A stretch of 20,000 bases of DNA from Azolla pinnata (GCA_037176905.1 JBBBWG010010479.1:1-20000); one strand, 5' to 3'; positions 1 to 11,226 are shown, counted from the stretch's first letter. The notes: a model not told the origin generated them from the sequence alone. Numbers and translations are program-made.

Positions 1-23
1 TCTCTCTCTCTCTCTCTCTCTCT
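1..23. repeat. (CT)n microsatellite at the window edge
   Basis: The window opens inside an uninterrupted run of TC dinucleotides, followed by imperfect TCTG/TCTC sequence to about position 45. The true left boundary lies outside the window. If the exon-like segment at 171-267 is real, the tract would lie upstream of it, in a leader or intron. Confidence 0.9.
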
Positions 24-170
24 GTCTGTGTCTCTGTTTCTTTTCTGGAGTCTAGAGCATGACGATGGCGATGGACCCACCTCCAGGAATTGCTTGAGGC
101 ACTTCTTGGGTCTCTGCCTCTTGTCCGTCTCTGTTGTATATGTGTTCTGCGGACTCTGGAGAGAGGGTGA

Positions 171-1119
171 ACGGCGAGCTCTGAAATAAGGTTCCAGAAG
201 AAGGTGCGGCTGACGGACGAGGAGAAAGAGGAAGGCAAAGAGTTCTCCTTCGTCAAGCGCGGCAGAGGTATGTATCAGCGTGGCGTTCCGTCTGCATCTG
301 CGGATGCGTATGTTGGTATGTTTGGGTAAGCATGTATATACCATACGGTTGAGGAATCGAGAGAGTGTTGGTCTCCATGGATGCAGACTGACTGTATGCA
401 GGATGTATGTATATGTGAGAGAAGGTTCGCCTCAAATCTGGATGAATACTGAACTGCGTTTGTGTCAAATCTCAATGGAAAACGCTTATTTGTGTTCAGA
501 GGGATAGGCTTCTCTGTATTCAGAGAGATGGACGTATTCGTTACCATGGATCAGGACATGGGTATACGTGATCTATTTGCTGCCATGAATGAGGACATGG
601 CCATACAATGTATGTTACGTGTCTGTGAGGTTTGCTGATCACTATAAATCCGGACATGGGCATACAACGTATGTATGTGTACCCGTGTACAAGTCAGGGA
701 AGAAGCCGACATGATCAGGAGATACGTAGGGATTCTGCACAAAATTGATTGGCCTGCATGATCAATGACATGGTCTTGAAATCTGCACTGTCTCATGTAA
801 CAGGGAGGTTTTTTGTTAAAGCAGCTATGCTAAATTGGTTGTATTTCATGTGTACGTGTGCGCAAGCAAGTGAAGAATAGATGCATTGACTCAGCGGTGA
901 TTCTCAACGCCTAAAAACCTTACGAATGCTGATGATAGGGAGAGACAGAGAGACAGAGGTGAGTGAGAGATTTTCTGCTTTTGCCTTGTAGGTATCTGGT
1001 ATTGGCTATGAGAGGATGTGGGTTTTGGCTGAGCGCAATATGCTTTTTCCTAGCATTTCTATGTTTTGGCAGCAGTAGTCGGAGGCAGGCCTGGAGAAAT
1101 GGTGGCTTATACTGAATGA
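171..1119 (+). CDS. Unidentified + strand gene, probable 3' coding exons (partial)
   Basis: I do not recognise the product. A stretch open from 171 reads (from 198) KKVRLTDEEKEEGKEFSFVK, then RGR, with mostly G/C third positions, unlike its AT-rich surroundings. It ends at a good donor (AGAG|GTATGT, exon end 267, phase 1). About 800 bases on, a strong pyrimidine tract and acceptor (TTTTGGCAG, exon start 1073) lead to a segment that joins in phase as AVVGGRPGEMVAYTE and a TGA at 1117-1119. A consensus donor (CAG|GTGAGT at 1130) and a further acceptor (TCGTGCAG, exon from 1210) would then be a 3' UTR intron. A competing frame in the second segment reads SEAGLEKWWLILNEDSQ but does not match the phase of the first. 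The upstream end, start codon and function are unknown. The charged peptide suggests a small soluble or organellar protein, but that is a guess. Confidence 0.35.
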
Positions 1120-3066
1120 AGACAGTCAGGTGAGTAATCTCAAGGCAAAAATCGTTGGTATTTCTGTCCCTGGATGTTCTTTGTGTCATCGATGTATGAT
1201 TTCGTGCAGTCCTGTAGAAAATGAACAGAAAGGAGGTTGACTGGAGTAAATCTCAGTAGGCAAACACGATGCCATTCGATTTCTGGAGGAATGAAGATTT
1301 GGTTTCAGGCGTTGCAAGAGTTTCAGTGTACCTACCGTCTGGTTTATTTGGGTAGATTTCGGTGAAGCAAAGGGGTTCCAAATATGCATCGATTCAGATC
1401 CAAACATGGTGCAGCTGGTCTTATAGGAATGTAGATGTGATTCTTTTGCAAATATTTCTGTACATATGATGGCTGTTGGCATAGAAACATATGGTATTTC
1501 TTGTGAAACATTCTTTACATCTTCATTGCTTATAAATTTCTACTTTATTACACTGTCATTGTCACTAGGATACATGTTCTATCATGTTCTGAACATGGCA
1601 AGACAGTGTTTAACGCCTTCATTGCTTGTATATTTCTGATCAATTGTTGAATGTCATTGTCAATATGATACATGGTCTATGAATTGTCCGTACGATATAT
1701 GGTCTTTCATGTTCTGAACATGCCAAGATAGTGGTTTACCAAACTGGTAAAATTATGAAGATCCTTGTATGCCTATCAACGTGTTAATTGGGAACTTTCT
1801 TCTGAATGCCAAGCTGGATGTTATATATTGAGAGGTCGAATTTTAACAGTAAGGTATGCTTCATTCATGAAGCACCAGTATGTGAAGTTACCGTTTGGAG
1901 GAGATCCAGTTATGCAGGATTTGAAGTATGTTCTTTGAGAGATGCACTCATTCTGAAAGTATTCAACTAGCTAGTTAACGCCATTTTATGGGTAGTCATT
2001 CCAAGTTGTAGATGAATTAGGTGTGAGTTTTCTAGCTTTCAGAATTAAGAATTGTTAGATGTGAGTTCGGGTGCTTGCTTAATTTGTATCTATAGACTAA
2101 GTATCACCACATAACACCTACAAAAATCCCTGCAATGATCAGTATCTCTTTCTACAAAACTGGTTTCTCTATCTGGTCAAATCGCTCTTCAAAATCCAAA
2201 TAGGAAGAAAAGGGTATTCCAACCAAATGTATCATGAAAACACCGAACAATTTTGCAAATGCGATTACAGTGAGAAGGCACCATGAAGACCATCGACAAA
2301 CACAGATCCTCATCCAAAACAGCATGCCAACATTTCAGATTCACAATCGATAGAAAGAAATGCTGGCATGTGGACAAGCAAAATAATAAAATTTTCACAA
2401 ACAATTGATACATGTGAGATACTATCCATGTTAAATCAGAGAACATGTTCCACTAGTTGTGACTGCTTTGCTAAGTAAGCTTCAAATTTCAATGCAAGAA
2501 AGCCCATGAGATTTGCAATAAATCTCCTACAAACAATTTTGCAGTCGGAAGGCGTGCAGTGACATTCCAAACAACGAGGTATCCATCCATCTTTGGCAAG
2601 CATTGGAGTTTCAGTTTGTTTTAGTTACACATTGGACTGGAAAACAATTGGAATCATGCACCATGAAGGTCGCAAGTAATTGCAAATCAACTGCAGCTAG
2701 CATATCTAAATTTCAGAATTGTACGTTGCCTATTACCATCAATAAAAATCCTAAATCTAATTAAGGTTTGAGATGATGGCTTTACCCAAACCTTCCTCTA
2801 TGGTGAAATTCCAGTTACAAACCAACCTTAGTTTGTTTACTGCACAAGGGAAACCATAATACTTTTTTCCATGCCCAATAGCACCAACAGAACATGTCTA
2901 GCAAGTCTCAAGTTCATTTGGAAGAATTGAGCATTCCCACAATATGACCGCCTGGATACTGATATTCGCTGTGACAGGAATCCAACCTTTCAGCTATTGA
3001 GTAACCACATTTCGTTTTGTTGGTTCCCTTCATTTTTGTTTCATTTATCTATTCTCTACTAGTCTT
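1120..3066. other. AT-rich interval without a supported gene
   Basis: Apart from the possible 3' UTR of the left-edge gene (to about 1550) and the local duplication at 1521-1738, I see no exon with coding character, RNA gene or mobile element. Short open frames on both strands are low in G/C at third positions and resemble no family. The right end should contain the 3' UTR and poly(A) site of the minus-strand OSB gene, whose stop is at 3067-3069. Confidence 0.5.
1521..1738. repeat. Imperfect ~100-bp tandem duplication
   Basis: Two diverged copies lie side by side at about 1521-1612 and 1617-1738. Both begin CTTCATTGCTT, carry TGTCATTGTCA and GATACATG in the same order, and end with ATGTTCTGAACATG followed by CCAAGA or GCAAGA and TAGTG or CAGTG. 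The second copy has an extra ~25 bases containing a further diverged GATATATGGTCT. ATGTTCTGAACATG is itself close to a palindrome. Confidence 0.7.
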
Positions 3067-6000
3067 CTAAAAGAAGCTAAGATCATCCTCATCAAAACTG
3101 GTTTTATCATTCCACGTTTGTGAAGCACCTGCCGTCTTGGCCTTTTTATCCAGTGCATCCAATTGAGACGTTACCCAGCTTGGGGTGGAATATGATTCAA
3201 TCCATAGTGCTTCGCCAGTTTGTTTATGCTTGAAATCAGGACCTTTTGGATTTTTCTGCAACCAGAAGGTTCAAGTATATGTAACTACATGTACTTAAAA
3301 GAATGAAAGGATTAGATTAACTACAGAAACCATAGATTGGATTGCACATAAAATAGCAAATTCTCTAATGTGTCCTCGACAACTAAAAGAATGCTATAAA
3401 AAGCATTTTCATTCGTTTAGAACAAGCATATGACAAACATTTTAGTCATATATACAAAACAGGCTGATGGTTGCTTCCCACATTAATCCAACAAACTCTT
3501 CCTATGACATGAATGTTGGCTTACACAGATCAGTATGCCATTGATTGCCTTCTTTTGGTTTTTGGGATATCTTCTGTACACAATTTGTATTTGGAAAGAT
3601 TGATGATTGCATCATTAGCGGTCTCTCTAGCAGTCAACTAGTTAGACATAGGAAGAGATTCAATAATGTCCAATGCAGTTCTTGATTTGCTAACTTGAAG
3701 CTAGAAAGTTTATTCTTTTTAGCCAAACAAGATAATTTCCTTATCTGTGATGTGTTTAGTGAGGATGGGCAACCTGCATCTTAATCTTGGATCATTTGAG
3801 TGGGAGCTAGGTCGTGTAGCAGTAGATTCAACAGGATTTGGGCTCAACCCATTCAGCTCTTATAAGCTATGCAAACCACGTACATATCACAAGTTTATCT
3901 ATTTCATAAACTAATAATGTGCGTCAAATGCATGTCCTAAGTGAATAATGAGCCCACTCCTCAACGAAGTGGATGGAGAGATACCAACCTTAGAATATCT
4001 ATTGTCCCACCAATCAGATGGATTAGCAAAGAAAGCTTGCCACAATTTCTCTGGTTCACCAACACCTGAAGATCTTTTGTTTGTGAATGCTACTTCCAGT
4101 GCATCATCTGACAAATCGGCACACAAAGCCAGAACACACGGTGAAGGAAAGAATAAAATATAAATCAATAGTTTGTTACTATATATTATATTTCATTACA
4201 AAATTAACCCCATTGTTTAACTTTGAGGCATCTCATCAGTTGGTAACCCATGCTATGCTTCAATACTATCTTATTTAAATCATTGAATCCCTGTTGTTGT
4301 ACGTTAATCATAGAGAATGAGGCAAAACCATAGTCAAGAGTCATTGTTAGCACTGTTCCTCTGCTTTCTTATAAAGCAATCGGCCATAAAGACTTATTTT
4401 CTAATATAGAGTTCTAGCTCATTGAAGCACTAAATACCCCTCTGCCAAAATGAAAATTATAGATTTATGCTCATTCGCTGCAGTGTGACATAGGACTTTG
4501 GCAGATGCTAATATATCAACACTGTCAATGCAGTAGCAGTAAGCCTTTCTATCTTTGTCTCAAAGACATATAAACCATTGAGCCATACCAATTTAGAGAT
4601 GACATTACTACTGTTTTCCATTCGCAAAGGAACATGTTCTGATATTTGAATACTGAAACCACCTTCGAAAAAGCAGAACAGGAATTTGCACAATCAGATA
4701 CCTTCTCTTCTTTCTTCACGAGAATCCTCAAGTCGATCTTTAACCCATGTTGGAGTGTATTTGCTATCAATCCATAATGCAGTGTTGTCGATCTTATGCT
4801 TAAAATCAGGAGCTTTAGGATTCCTCTGCAGACACAAGAAAACTCGTCAAAAAGTTAATCTCCTCAATCCTGGACAAAATCTCAATTTTTTTGGCCTTAT
4901 TTATATCTGATGTCCATGGAGTATAAGGACTCCTATTATCAGTAAAAACAGAACTAACTTTATCTAGTCTGTTATCCCAATAATTCTTCGGATTTTCAAA
5001 GTAATCTTCCCACTGTTCACTAATGTTCAACTTCTGGCCTCCTGCAAAACCAGTTCAAGGATTGGAATACAGTCACAAAGATAAGCTACGAAATTAAATG
5101 CCTAATCTCAGGTCACTCACCTTTTTCATTGCGGTAATCACTCCCAACAAATTTTAGATCTCTGGCTACAACCTGCATAGCACAATGCACATATATGGGA
5201 TTTCACTCACAGGAAAGGAAAATTTTTAATTTGAAAAGATTCAGAATAAAACAAGGAATCATATAGCATTAAGAAGGAAATATATAATAGCAAAACGATG
5301 TTAACATCTAGCTTTAATGCTCAATGATTGTATTGCCAGAACAACAATTTCAATTATGTGGATATATCATACAGTCTTTAGCTTATTGTTTCCATGATAA
5401 TCTTGTGAGCATAACGATCCATCTCCATCATCATCATGAGAGGATAAAAGTTCCAGAGTGATCTCTTTCTCATTGTTGCTATTGTCACCTTTCAACAATC
5501 ACTACTCCGATTATGTGGTTATATACCTTCCATATTAATCTTTTGTCCAATACTACCATCATCATCTTGTGAGAATGGCAATTCCAATTATGTGCCTATA
5601 TACCTTACACATGGTCTTTTGCTCATTGCTGCTGTCCAAATAGCTCTCCACCCATATTGAACCAGTAATACAAACACGATCATCTCTCTTTAGGTGTGCT
5701 GCAGCAATCTCAGCCAATTCATCCCAGAACTGTATAAAAAATCTGAAACGCATCTTTTCAACCAAGGTGAAATCATAACCCCCCCAAACAGTAAGACAAC
5801 GTTGCATCGTATTGCACACAAATAGTTACAACCATGGGTCGCATACATGCATCACAGCATTACACACAAGTGCCTACATTATTCATTTCAATCAGTAGAA
5901 AACAGCACAAATCATTGGATACAAAAACCTCAGTAGAAAACAGTAAGAAAAATGCACAATGAACAACTAGCTTATTCGGATACCATTGGATACAAAAACA

Positions 6001-6726
6001 TCTACACCGAACAGCGTTTACCAAGACATAACTGCACACAGACACCTATGGTAGCTGGAATGAGTAAAGAAAAAATCCACAATTAGAAACAATGTACACC
6101 AAGACATCATGATTCATAGTACATAAAATTGCACAAACACATAATTAACACACAAAAATCTATATCGAACAGCATTCAGCAACACATCATTGCACATAGA
6201 CACTTACAGTGGCTGAAACATATGTAAAATGATTAGTATAGACCCTATTCTACAGAATAAAGAAAACATAAAACGAAGACTTCCAGAATCGTCTAGGGTT
6301 GTCAAAGAGAAGTGAAGTAACGTACACACTATCATCTTTGGAAGCCGAAAGACCGGAGCGCTTGACTTTGACGATGCAATGGGCCATGACTTTTCCAGAG
6401 TCGAGGTACTTGATCACCACATTATTGCCGAGGGTACCAATGAGAGAAACAGAGTTGGCGAGGTCTTTCTGCCACTCAATGACTTCAGGCTTCGGGAAAC
6501 CAACGGCTATCTCTTCCAGAGAACAAAACACAGATGGGTTTCTCCTATTGCTGCTTGGGGAGGATCGGAGTGAGTGGCGAAGGTGGATCTTTGGGGAGGA
6601 AGGGAGGGAGGGAAGAGAAGCAGAGGTTGCTTGAGGAGGAAAGGCAAGGTCATACCTCGAGTAGGAAGGAGGAGGGTGGGAACATTGGCCCGTGGCAGGC
6701 GAGGCCATAGCCATAGCCATAGCCAT
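3067..6726 (-). CDS. Organellar single-stranded DNA-binding protein, OSB family
   Basis: Seven exons joined in frame (368 aa): 6726-6326, 5742-5604, 5172-5121, 5041-4959, 4825-4702, 4107-3989, 3255-3067. All introns are GT-AG. Residues 1-70 are a Ser/Pro-rich, acid-poor leader that looks like a plastid or mitochondrial transit peptide (SVFCS just before the mature part). Residues about 80-195 form an SSB-like OB fold: EWQKDLANSVSLIGTLGN, then FWDELAEIAAAHLKRDDRV and VVARDLKFVG. Two plant-specific PDF motifs follow at about 208-258 and 289-339, each with W..(Y/F)F.NP..(Y/W)WDNR, NPK.PDFKHK and ALWI. Known OSB proteins bind single-stranded organelle DNA through the PDF motifs, and Arabidopsis OSB1 restrains mtDNA recombination. 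The ATG at 6726 is the first of four in-frame ATGs (MAMAMAMA). The tail ends in acidic DEDDLSFF. Which OSB paralogue this is, and which organelle it enters, cannot be told here. Confidence 0.93.
6703..6726 (-). repeat. ATGGCT hexamer repeat giving four in-frame start codons
   Basis: The OSB reading frame opens with four consecutive ATG-GCN units. Any of the four ATGs would give the same protein minus one to three Met-Ala pairs, so slippage in this tract would not disrupt the gene. The first was taken as the start by the usual scanning rule. Confidence 0.85.
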
Positions 6727-7518
6727 CTTCTCTAAGATCCCCTGTTTCTCAGTCTCCTTTTAGTGCTGCACTGGTACATATCTGTACGTTCTAAGAGAAG
6801 AAGTCAGTCTGTTATTTCAGTTATTTGCAAAAGTAGGACCCTTCTCGGGACCGGTTCTGATTTGTGTTGATATGATTGATCCATAGTGAATCACATCCAT
6901 GGCCGGGAAATGCTGATTTCAAAGGGGCATTTCTTCTTCGAATCCATTCCTTAAATCCCTTTCTCTGTGATCCAAAAGTTAACACAAACAAACCATGAGG
7001 CAGCAACCGAACCCATCGATCGGTTGATGTAGCCCATTATGGTTTTTGGATGTGTTGCAAAGGATGCTTGATTTCAGTGCACCTGCAAAAAAAATGTACA
7101 TAGAGTTTCTTAGATGATGAGTTTGATCACAAGTCCTCCAAAAATAGAGAGAGTACTATACAGTAGTAGTAATTTAACCCTACATGGATACACATCAATA
7201 TGTTCAATGAGAAGTTTCTATCCATACAACACCAATGCTTCTATCTAGCATAGATTGTTGAACTAGCAGATGAGATGGGCACCTTCATGAAGGTGGGTCT
7301 TGAGCAGTCTTCCGACACTTTGTGCGTCAATTGCTGCAAACGGATCCCAACTCTGTTTCCGCCAGATTCGTCTTTCAATCTTGTTGATGGCACGTTATCA
7401 CGAAGGCAGAATTTCCAACATGTTTTTCTGCCGTCGGTCCCTTCAAGGCCTCTTTCACATAATCATGAGATGTGCTCGAGTCCCACTTGTTGCAGCTAGC
7501 TTTCTTTTATACAAGATT
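6727..7518. other. Interval between the OSB start and the PPR stop
   Basis: It holds the promoter and leader of the OSB gene (next to 6726) and the 3' UTR of the PPR gene (next to 7519). No TATA box near the OSB start stands out. I looked downstream of the PPR stop for remnants of E2 or DYW domain coding in the minus-strand frames and found no recognisable motif. No other gene is supported. Confidence 0.5.
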
Positions 7519-10218
7519 TCAATCTTCAGTTGCACAAATATTACTCATACTAATATAGCTAGCGCCATCTTCCTCATCAAGCTGTGTTGCATGCTCAAAG
7601 GCCACCTTGCCGAGATCCAAATCTCGCCGTTTTCGGCAACCAGCTAACAAAGTATGCCACACTGAAAGATTAGCGCTATATGGCATCTCTTGGGTCAAAA
7701 TCATAGCCTTACTTAATTCGCCACTGCGGCTAAACAGATCAACCAGGCAAGCATAGTGTTCTAAAGTCGGAATGATACCATAATGCTTCATCATAATCTC
7801 AAAGCACATCTGAGCTTCATCCAACAGGACAGAATGACTGCACATGCTGAGCAAAACAGTGAACATGACCACATCTGGTACATTACCATCTTCTACCATT
7901 TGCTCAGTAGCTTTCACCACAGCTTCATCGTTCCCCATCTGGGCATATGCTGCAACTAGTGCAGTCCATGTAACGATATCCCGAGCAGACAGCTCATCAA
8001 ATACTTTTTGCGCTTCTATAATCATCCCAAAGCTAGCGTACATGTCCACTAATGCATTGGCAATAACCGTTTCTTCTTCCAACCCATCTTTTACAAGCTT
8101 CACATGTATCTCTTGGCCTTTGCCCATTGCTCCTATATTACCACACGCTTTCAACATGCAAACATAGGTGATTGTATCCAAAGAGGAAACCTCGGATTGC
8201 ATGACTTCATAACACTTCAATGCTTCTTCATTGTGCTGATGTTGGACATAGCCGATGAGGAGGGCATTCCACAAGTCAACATCTCGACTAGACAATTTAT
8301 CAAAAACATTTTGTGCTTTTCCAAGCCACCCATATTTAGCGTATCCTGTGATCAAAGCTTTAGATGAATCGGTGTTCAGAGTAGGCAACTTATCAAACAG
8401 AGCCTGTGCCTCTTTTAGCATATTACAATTAGCATACATAAATATCAAAGCATGGGCAACGCCAACATCTTTATCAAACAAACCATCTCTCAAAATTGAG
8501 GAATGTACTTCTTGGCCCTTGTTTGGAGTTCCGGCAATGGCACATGCTTTCAAGATGCATAACATGGTCATGAGATTTGGAGAGATGCCCTCATGTTGCA
8601 TCTGATGAAAGCAGCTCAGTGCCTCCTCGCTATACCCGTGTGAAGTATAGCCAGCAATTAGAGCAGTCCATGACACAACATTCTTCACGGAAAGCTTGTT
8701 GAATATTTCTTGTGCCTTTCCGAGAAGACCACATTTCATATACATAGCTATCAGTGCATTACCGACAATAATGTCATCCATGAGACAGCTATCTTTTTCA
8801 ATCTCCCCGTGTAGTTCTTCACCTTTCTGAGACGCTCCTAGGTTTCCATATAAATGTAAAACCGAGGCTAATGTTGCTGCACTTGGATAGTGTCCCTGGA
8901 CACGCATCTGTTCAAAACAATTCAATGCTTCATCAGAATATCCATGCTGAGAATATCCTGCGATAAGAGCATTCCAAGAGGCAACATCCTGAACAGGGAG
9001 CTTTTCAAGCACTGCCTGTGCTGGTTTTAGCAGACCACATTTTGCATACATACCTACCAATGCATTACCAAGCAGCATATCATTCTGAAAATGTGCATCC
9101 ATAACTATCTTCGAATGTACTTCCTGACCTTTGCTAACTTCTTCTAAGCTACCACAAGCTTTCAAAATGCACACTAACGTAACAGTGTCTGGAGAAATAC
9201 CCTCGCTTTGCATCTGTTCAAAACAATTCAATGCTTCCTCGGTTTGCCCCTCCTGAACATTTCCTGCAATCAATGAGGTCCATGAGACTACATCACGAAC
9301 TTGAAGTTCATTAAAGACTGTTTGTGCTTTATGCAGCAAGCCACATTTTGCATACATATCTATCAATGCATTGCCAACCACTACATCTTTCACCGCATGG
9401 CCCTCTCTAATGATCTGGGCATGTATCTCTTGGCCTCTTTCCCCTGCTCCCAGAGCACCACAAGCTTTCAATATACATGCAAAGGTGATGTCATTTGGCG
9501 TGAAACCTTTGAGTTGCATTTGATCAAAACAGTTAAGAGCTTGATCGTTATGCCCATGTTGAACATACCCTGCAATTAATGTAGTCCATGAAACTACATT
9601 CTGAAAGAAAAGCTCATCGAATACTTCTTGCGCTTTTTCAAGAAGGCCACATTTAGCATACATGTCTATCAGTGCATTGCCAATAACACTGTTCTTTTCC
9701 AACCATCGACCCCTTACAATCTTTGAATGAATTTCTCGGCCTTTGTGAGATCTCCTGATGCTCGCACAAGCTTTCAGCATACAAATATATGTTACATCAT
9801 TGGGACAGGGGCCCTCCTGCTGCATTTTTTCAAACCAATACAATGCACCCTCGCAATTTCTTTGTTGGGTATATCCCGCAATCATCGTATTCCATGACAC
9901 AATATCTGGAGCTGGCAACTTATTAAACACTTCTTGAGCTTTGTCAAGAAGGCCACATTTGGCATACATGTTGATCAGCGCATTACCAACATACAGATTT
10001 TTTTCAAGAAGACCCCTCTTCACAATATCATCATGGATTTTCCTACCTTTACTTGAGTCTTTTTCTTCAGTACAGTGCTTCAATAAGGCCACAACTGTGA
10101 TGGGGAGAGCCACGCTTTCTTGAAGTTTGGTGTATTTTGCATCATATGCTTCAGAAAAGATTCTCTTCAACCTCCTTTCCACCTTTCTCTGGCATGGGAA
10201 TTCATTGCCTATGCACAT
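7519..10218 (-). CDS. PLS-class pentatricopeptide repeat protein ending after E1
   Basis: Intronless, 899 aa from the ATG at 10218; the frame extends three codons upstream to a TTG but has no earlier ATG. From about residue 40 it is made of P, L and S PPR motifs. The S-motif core (NALIxMYAKCG and variants) begins near residues 79, 181, 283, 385, 487, 589 and 721: exactly 102 residues apart six times, then 132 because an additional S-type motif (KALITGYAKYGWLGKAQNVF) sits at about 620. An S2-like motif (HYACLVDLFSRSGELSKA) and an E1 motif (SVWHTLLAGCRKRRDLDLG) follow. Translation stops at MSNICATED, at the beginning of where E2 would be. No DYW cytidine-deaminase domain is present. PLS proteins bind organelle RNA and often specify C-to-U editing sites, the deaminase sometimes being supplied by a partner. 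The first ~35 residues are basic and could be part of a targeting peptide. Confidence 0.95.
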   Translation of the reverse strand: MCIGNEFPCQRKVERRLKRIFSEAYDAKYTKLQESVALPITVVALLKHCTEEKDSSKGRKIHDDIVKRGLLEKNLYVGNALINMYAKCGLLDKAQEVFNKLPAPDIVSWNTMIAGYTQQRNCEGALYWFEKMQQEGPCPNDVTYICMLKACASIRRSHKGREIHSKIVRGRWLEKNSVIGNALIDMYAKCGLLEKAQEVFDELFFQNVVSWTTLIAGYVQHGHNDQALNCFDQMQLKGFTPNDITFACILKACGALGAGERGQEIHAQIIREGHAVKDVVVGNALIDMYAKCGLLHKAQTVFNELQVRDVVSWTSLIAGNVQEGQTEEALNCFEQMQSEGISPDTVTLVCILKACGSLEEVSKGQEVHSKIVMDAHFQNDMLLGNALVGMYAKCGLLKPAQAVLEKLPVQDVASWNALIAGYSQHGYSDEALNCFEQMRVQGHYPSAATLASVLHLYGNLGASQKGEELHGEIEKDSCLMDDIIVGNALIAMYMKCGLLGKAQEIFNKLSVKNVVSWTALIAGYTSHGYSEEALSCFHQMQHEGISPNLMTMLCILKACAIAGTPNKGQEVHSSILRDGLFDKDVGVAHALIFMYANCNMLKEAQALFDKLPTLNTDSSKALITGYAKYGWLGKAQNVFDKLSSRDVDLWNALLIGYVQHQHNEEALKCYEVMQSEVSSLDTITYVCMLKACGNIGAMGKGQEIHVKLVKDGLEEETVIANALVDMYASFGMIIEAQKVFDELSARDIVTWTALVAAYAQMGNDEAVVKATEQMVEDGNVPDVVMFTVLLSMCSHSVLLDEAQMCFEIMMKHYGIIPTLEHYACLVDLFSRSGELSKAMILTQEMPYSANLSVWHTLLAGCRKRRDLDLGKVAFEHATQLDEEDGASYISMSNICATED

Positions 10219-10765
10219 TATGCCCAAAGTTTCTCTCAGTTTTAAGTTTCACGCTTCACAAAGGCCTTCGACCGTGTTAGAAAATTTACATCTCACATTT
10301 TTATCTGCGGTCAAGCTGACATGCATGAGGATAAAAGATCCAAGAGCCTTGGGTAAAACCTTAGTTCATTCTTTGCAGGAGGGTCAAAGCTTAGCTCATT
10401 CATTGCAAATCAACACAAGATTAGATAGATGTACAAGAGGGTCCTCAAGTAGAACCTTAGTTGACCCCCCTGAGCCCCATCTCATATACAGGGTTTTGAT
10501 TTTGCATTGCTCGAACCGAACATATTTTCTCAAGCATTGAGAAGCACTCATATACAGGGTTTCCCTTCGGACCGTTGGACATATAGTTATTCTTCAAGGA
10601 CTGCTCGTAAATGTTATGGTGTAACCATCTATCTACCAATCTCTTGTGTGCCTGTCTGTCTATCCATGTAAGTAGAGAAATGCGGATTATATGCAATATC
10701 CTGAGTCCAACAAAATTGCATCTACCTAAGGTACACCTACTCCTGCCCATTTGCAGATGCAATCT
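10219..10765. other. Upstream region of the PPR gene
   Basis: No gene is supported. It should include the promoter and leader of the PPR gene on the minus strand. Short direct repeats occur: ACCTTAGTTCATTC / GCTTAGCTCATTC near 10361-10402, and CTCATATACAGGGTTT twice (near 10482 and 10548). Confidence 0.45.
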
Positions 10766-10956
10766 AACCACATTTCATCCACCACTTATTTGCAATGAAT
10801 AACCACATTTCATCGGCCACTTATTTGCACTGGATAACTGCATTGCATCTGCTGCTTATTCTCAACGAATAGCAACATTGCATCCATCACTTATCCTGCA
10901 ACGGATAACCACGCTTGATCGACCACTTAGTTGCAATGGATGGCCACATTCGCTGG
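10766..10956. repeat. 35-bp minisatellite, about 5.4 copies
   Basis: Consecutive units begin at 10766, 10801, 10836, 10871 (36 bp) and 10907, with a partial sixth from 10942. Each unit reads roughly AACCACATTTCATCCACCAC followed by TTATTTGCAATGGAT. Copies differ from each other at several positions, so the array is not recent. It lies about 550 bp upstream of the PPR start codon. Confidence 0.9.
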
Positions 10957-11218
10957 AGAAAGGAATCGTCTATCAATCCATCTATCGTCCACGTCCATAT
11001 CCCAAGAGAAACGTGGTAGCTGCGCAATTATACTGGGACCGACAAAGATCGCATCCATCAAAACGGCATCCCTAAGGAAGCATCATACGGAGATGCGAGG
11101 TAGCCGTGTTCCATCAATCACTTGTTTGGAGTGGACATAGCTAGCATGTGAAAGACAGTGCAAGAGAGGGAACAGAAGCAAATAAGATGCTCCATGGAAG
11201 TAACGAACAATACGTGGG

Positions 11219-11226
<8 letters not shown>
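10957..11226. other. Interval with no recognised feature
   Basis: Short unique sequence between the 35-bp minisatellite and the (GA)n tract. I see no coding exon, RNA gene or mobile-element end in it. Confidence 0.4.

Noticed and set aside
2189..2446. 85-codon minus-strand frame, hydrophobic and Cys-rich
   Set aside because: AT-rich third positions, no homology that I recognise, and no splice or promoter context; best explained by chance.
7844..9579. Several + strand open frames antisense to the PPR gene
   Set aside because: They mirror the PPR repeats and have no start context, splice sites or known domains of their own.
10219..10227. TTG at 10227 as start of the PPR protein
   Set aside because: The frame has an ATG at 10218 three codons downstream. 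A non-ATG nuclear start is not needed.
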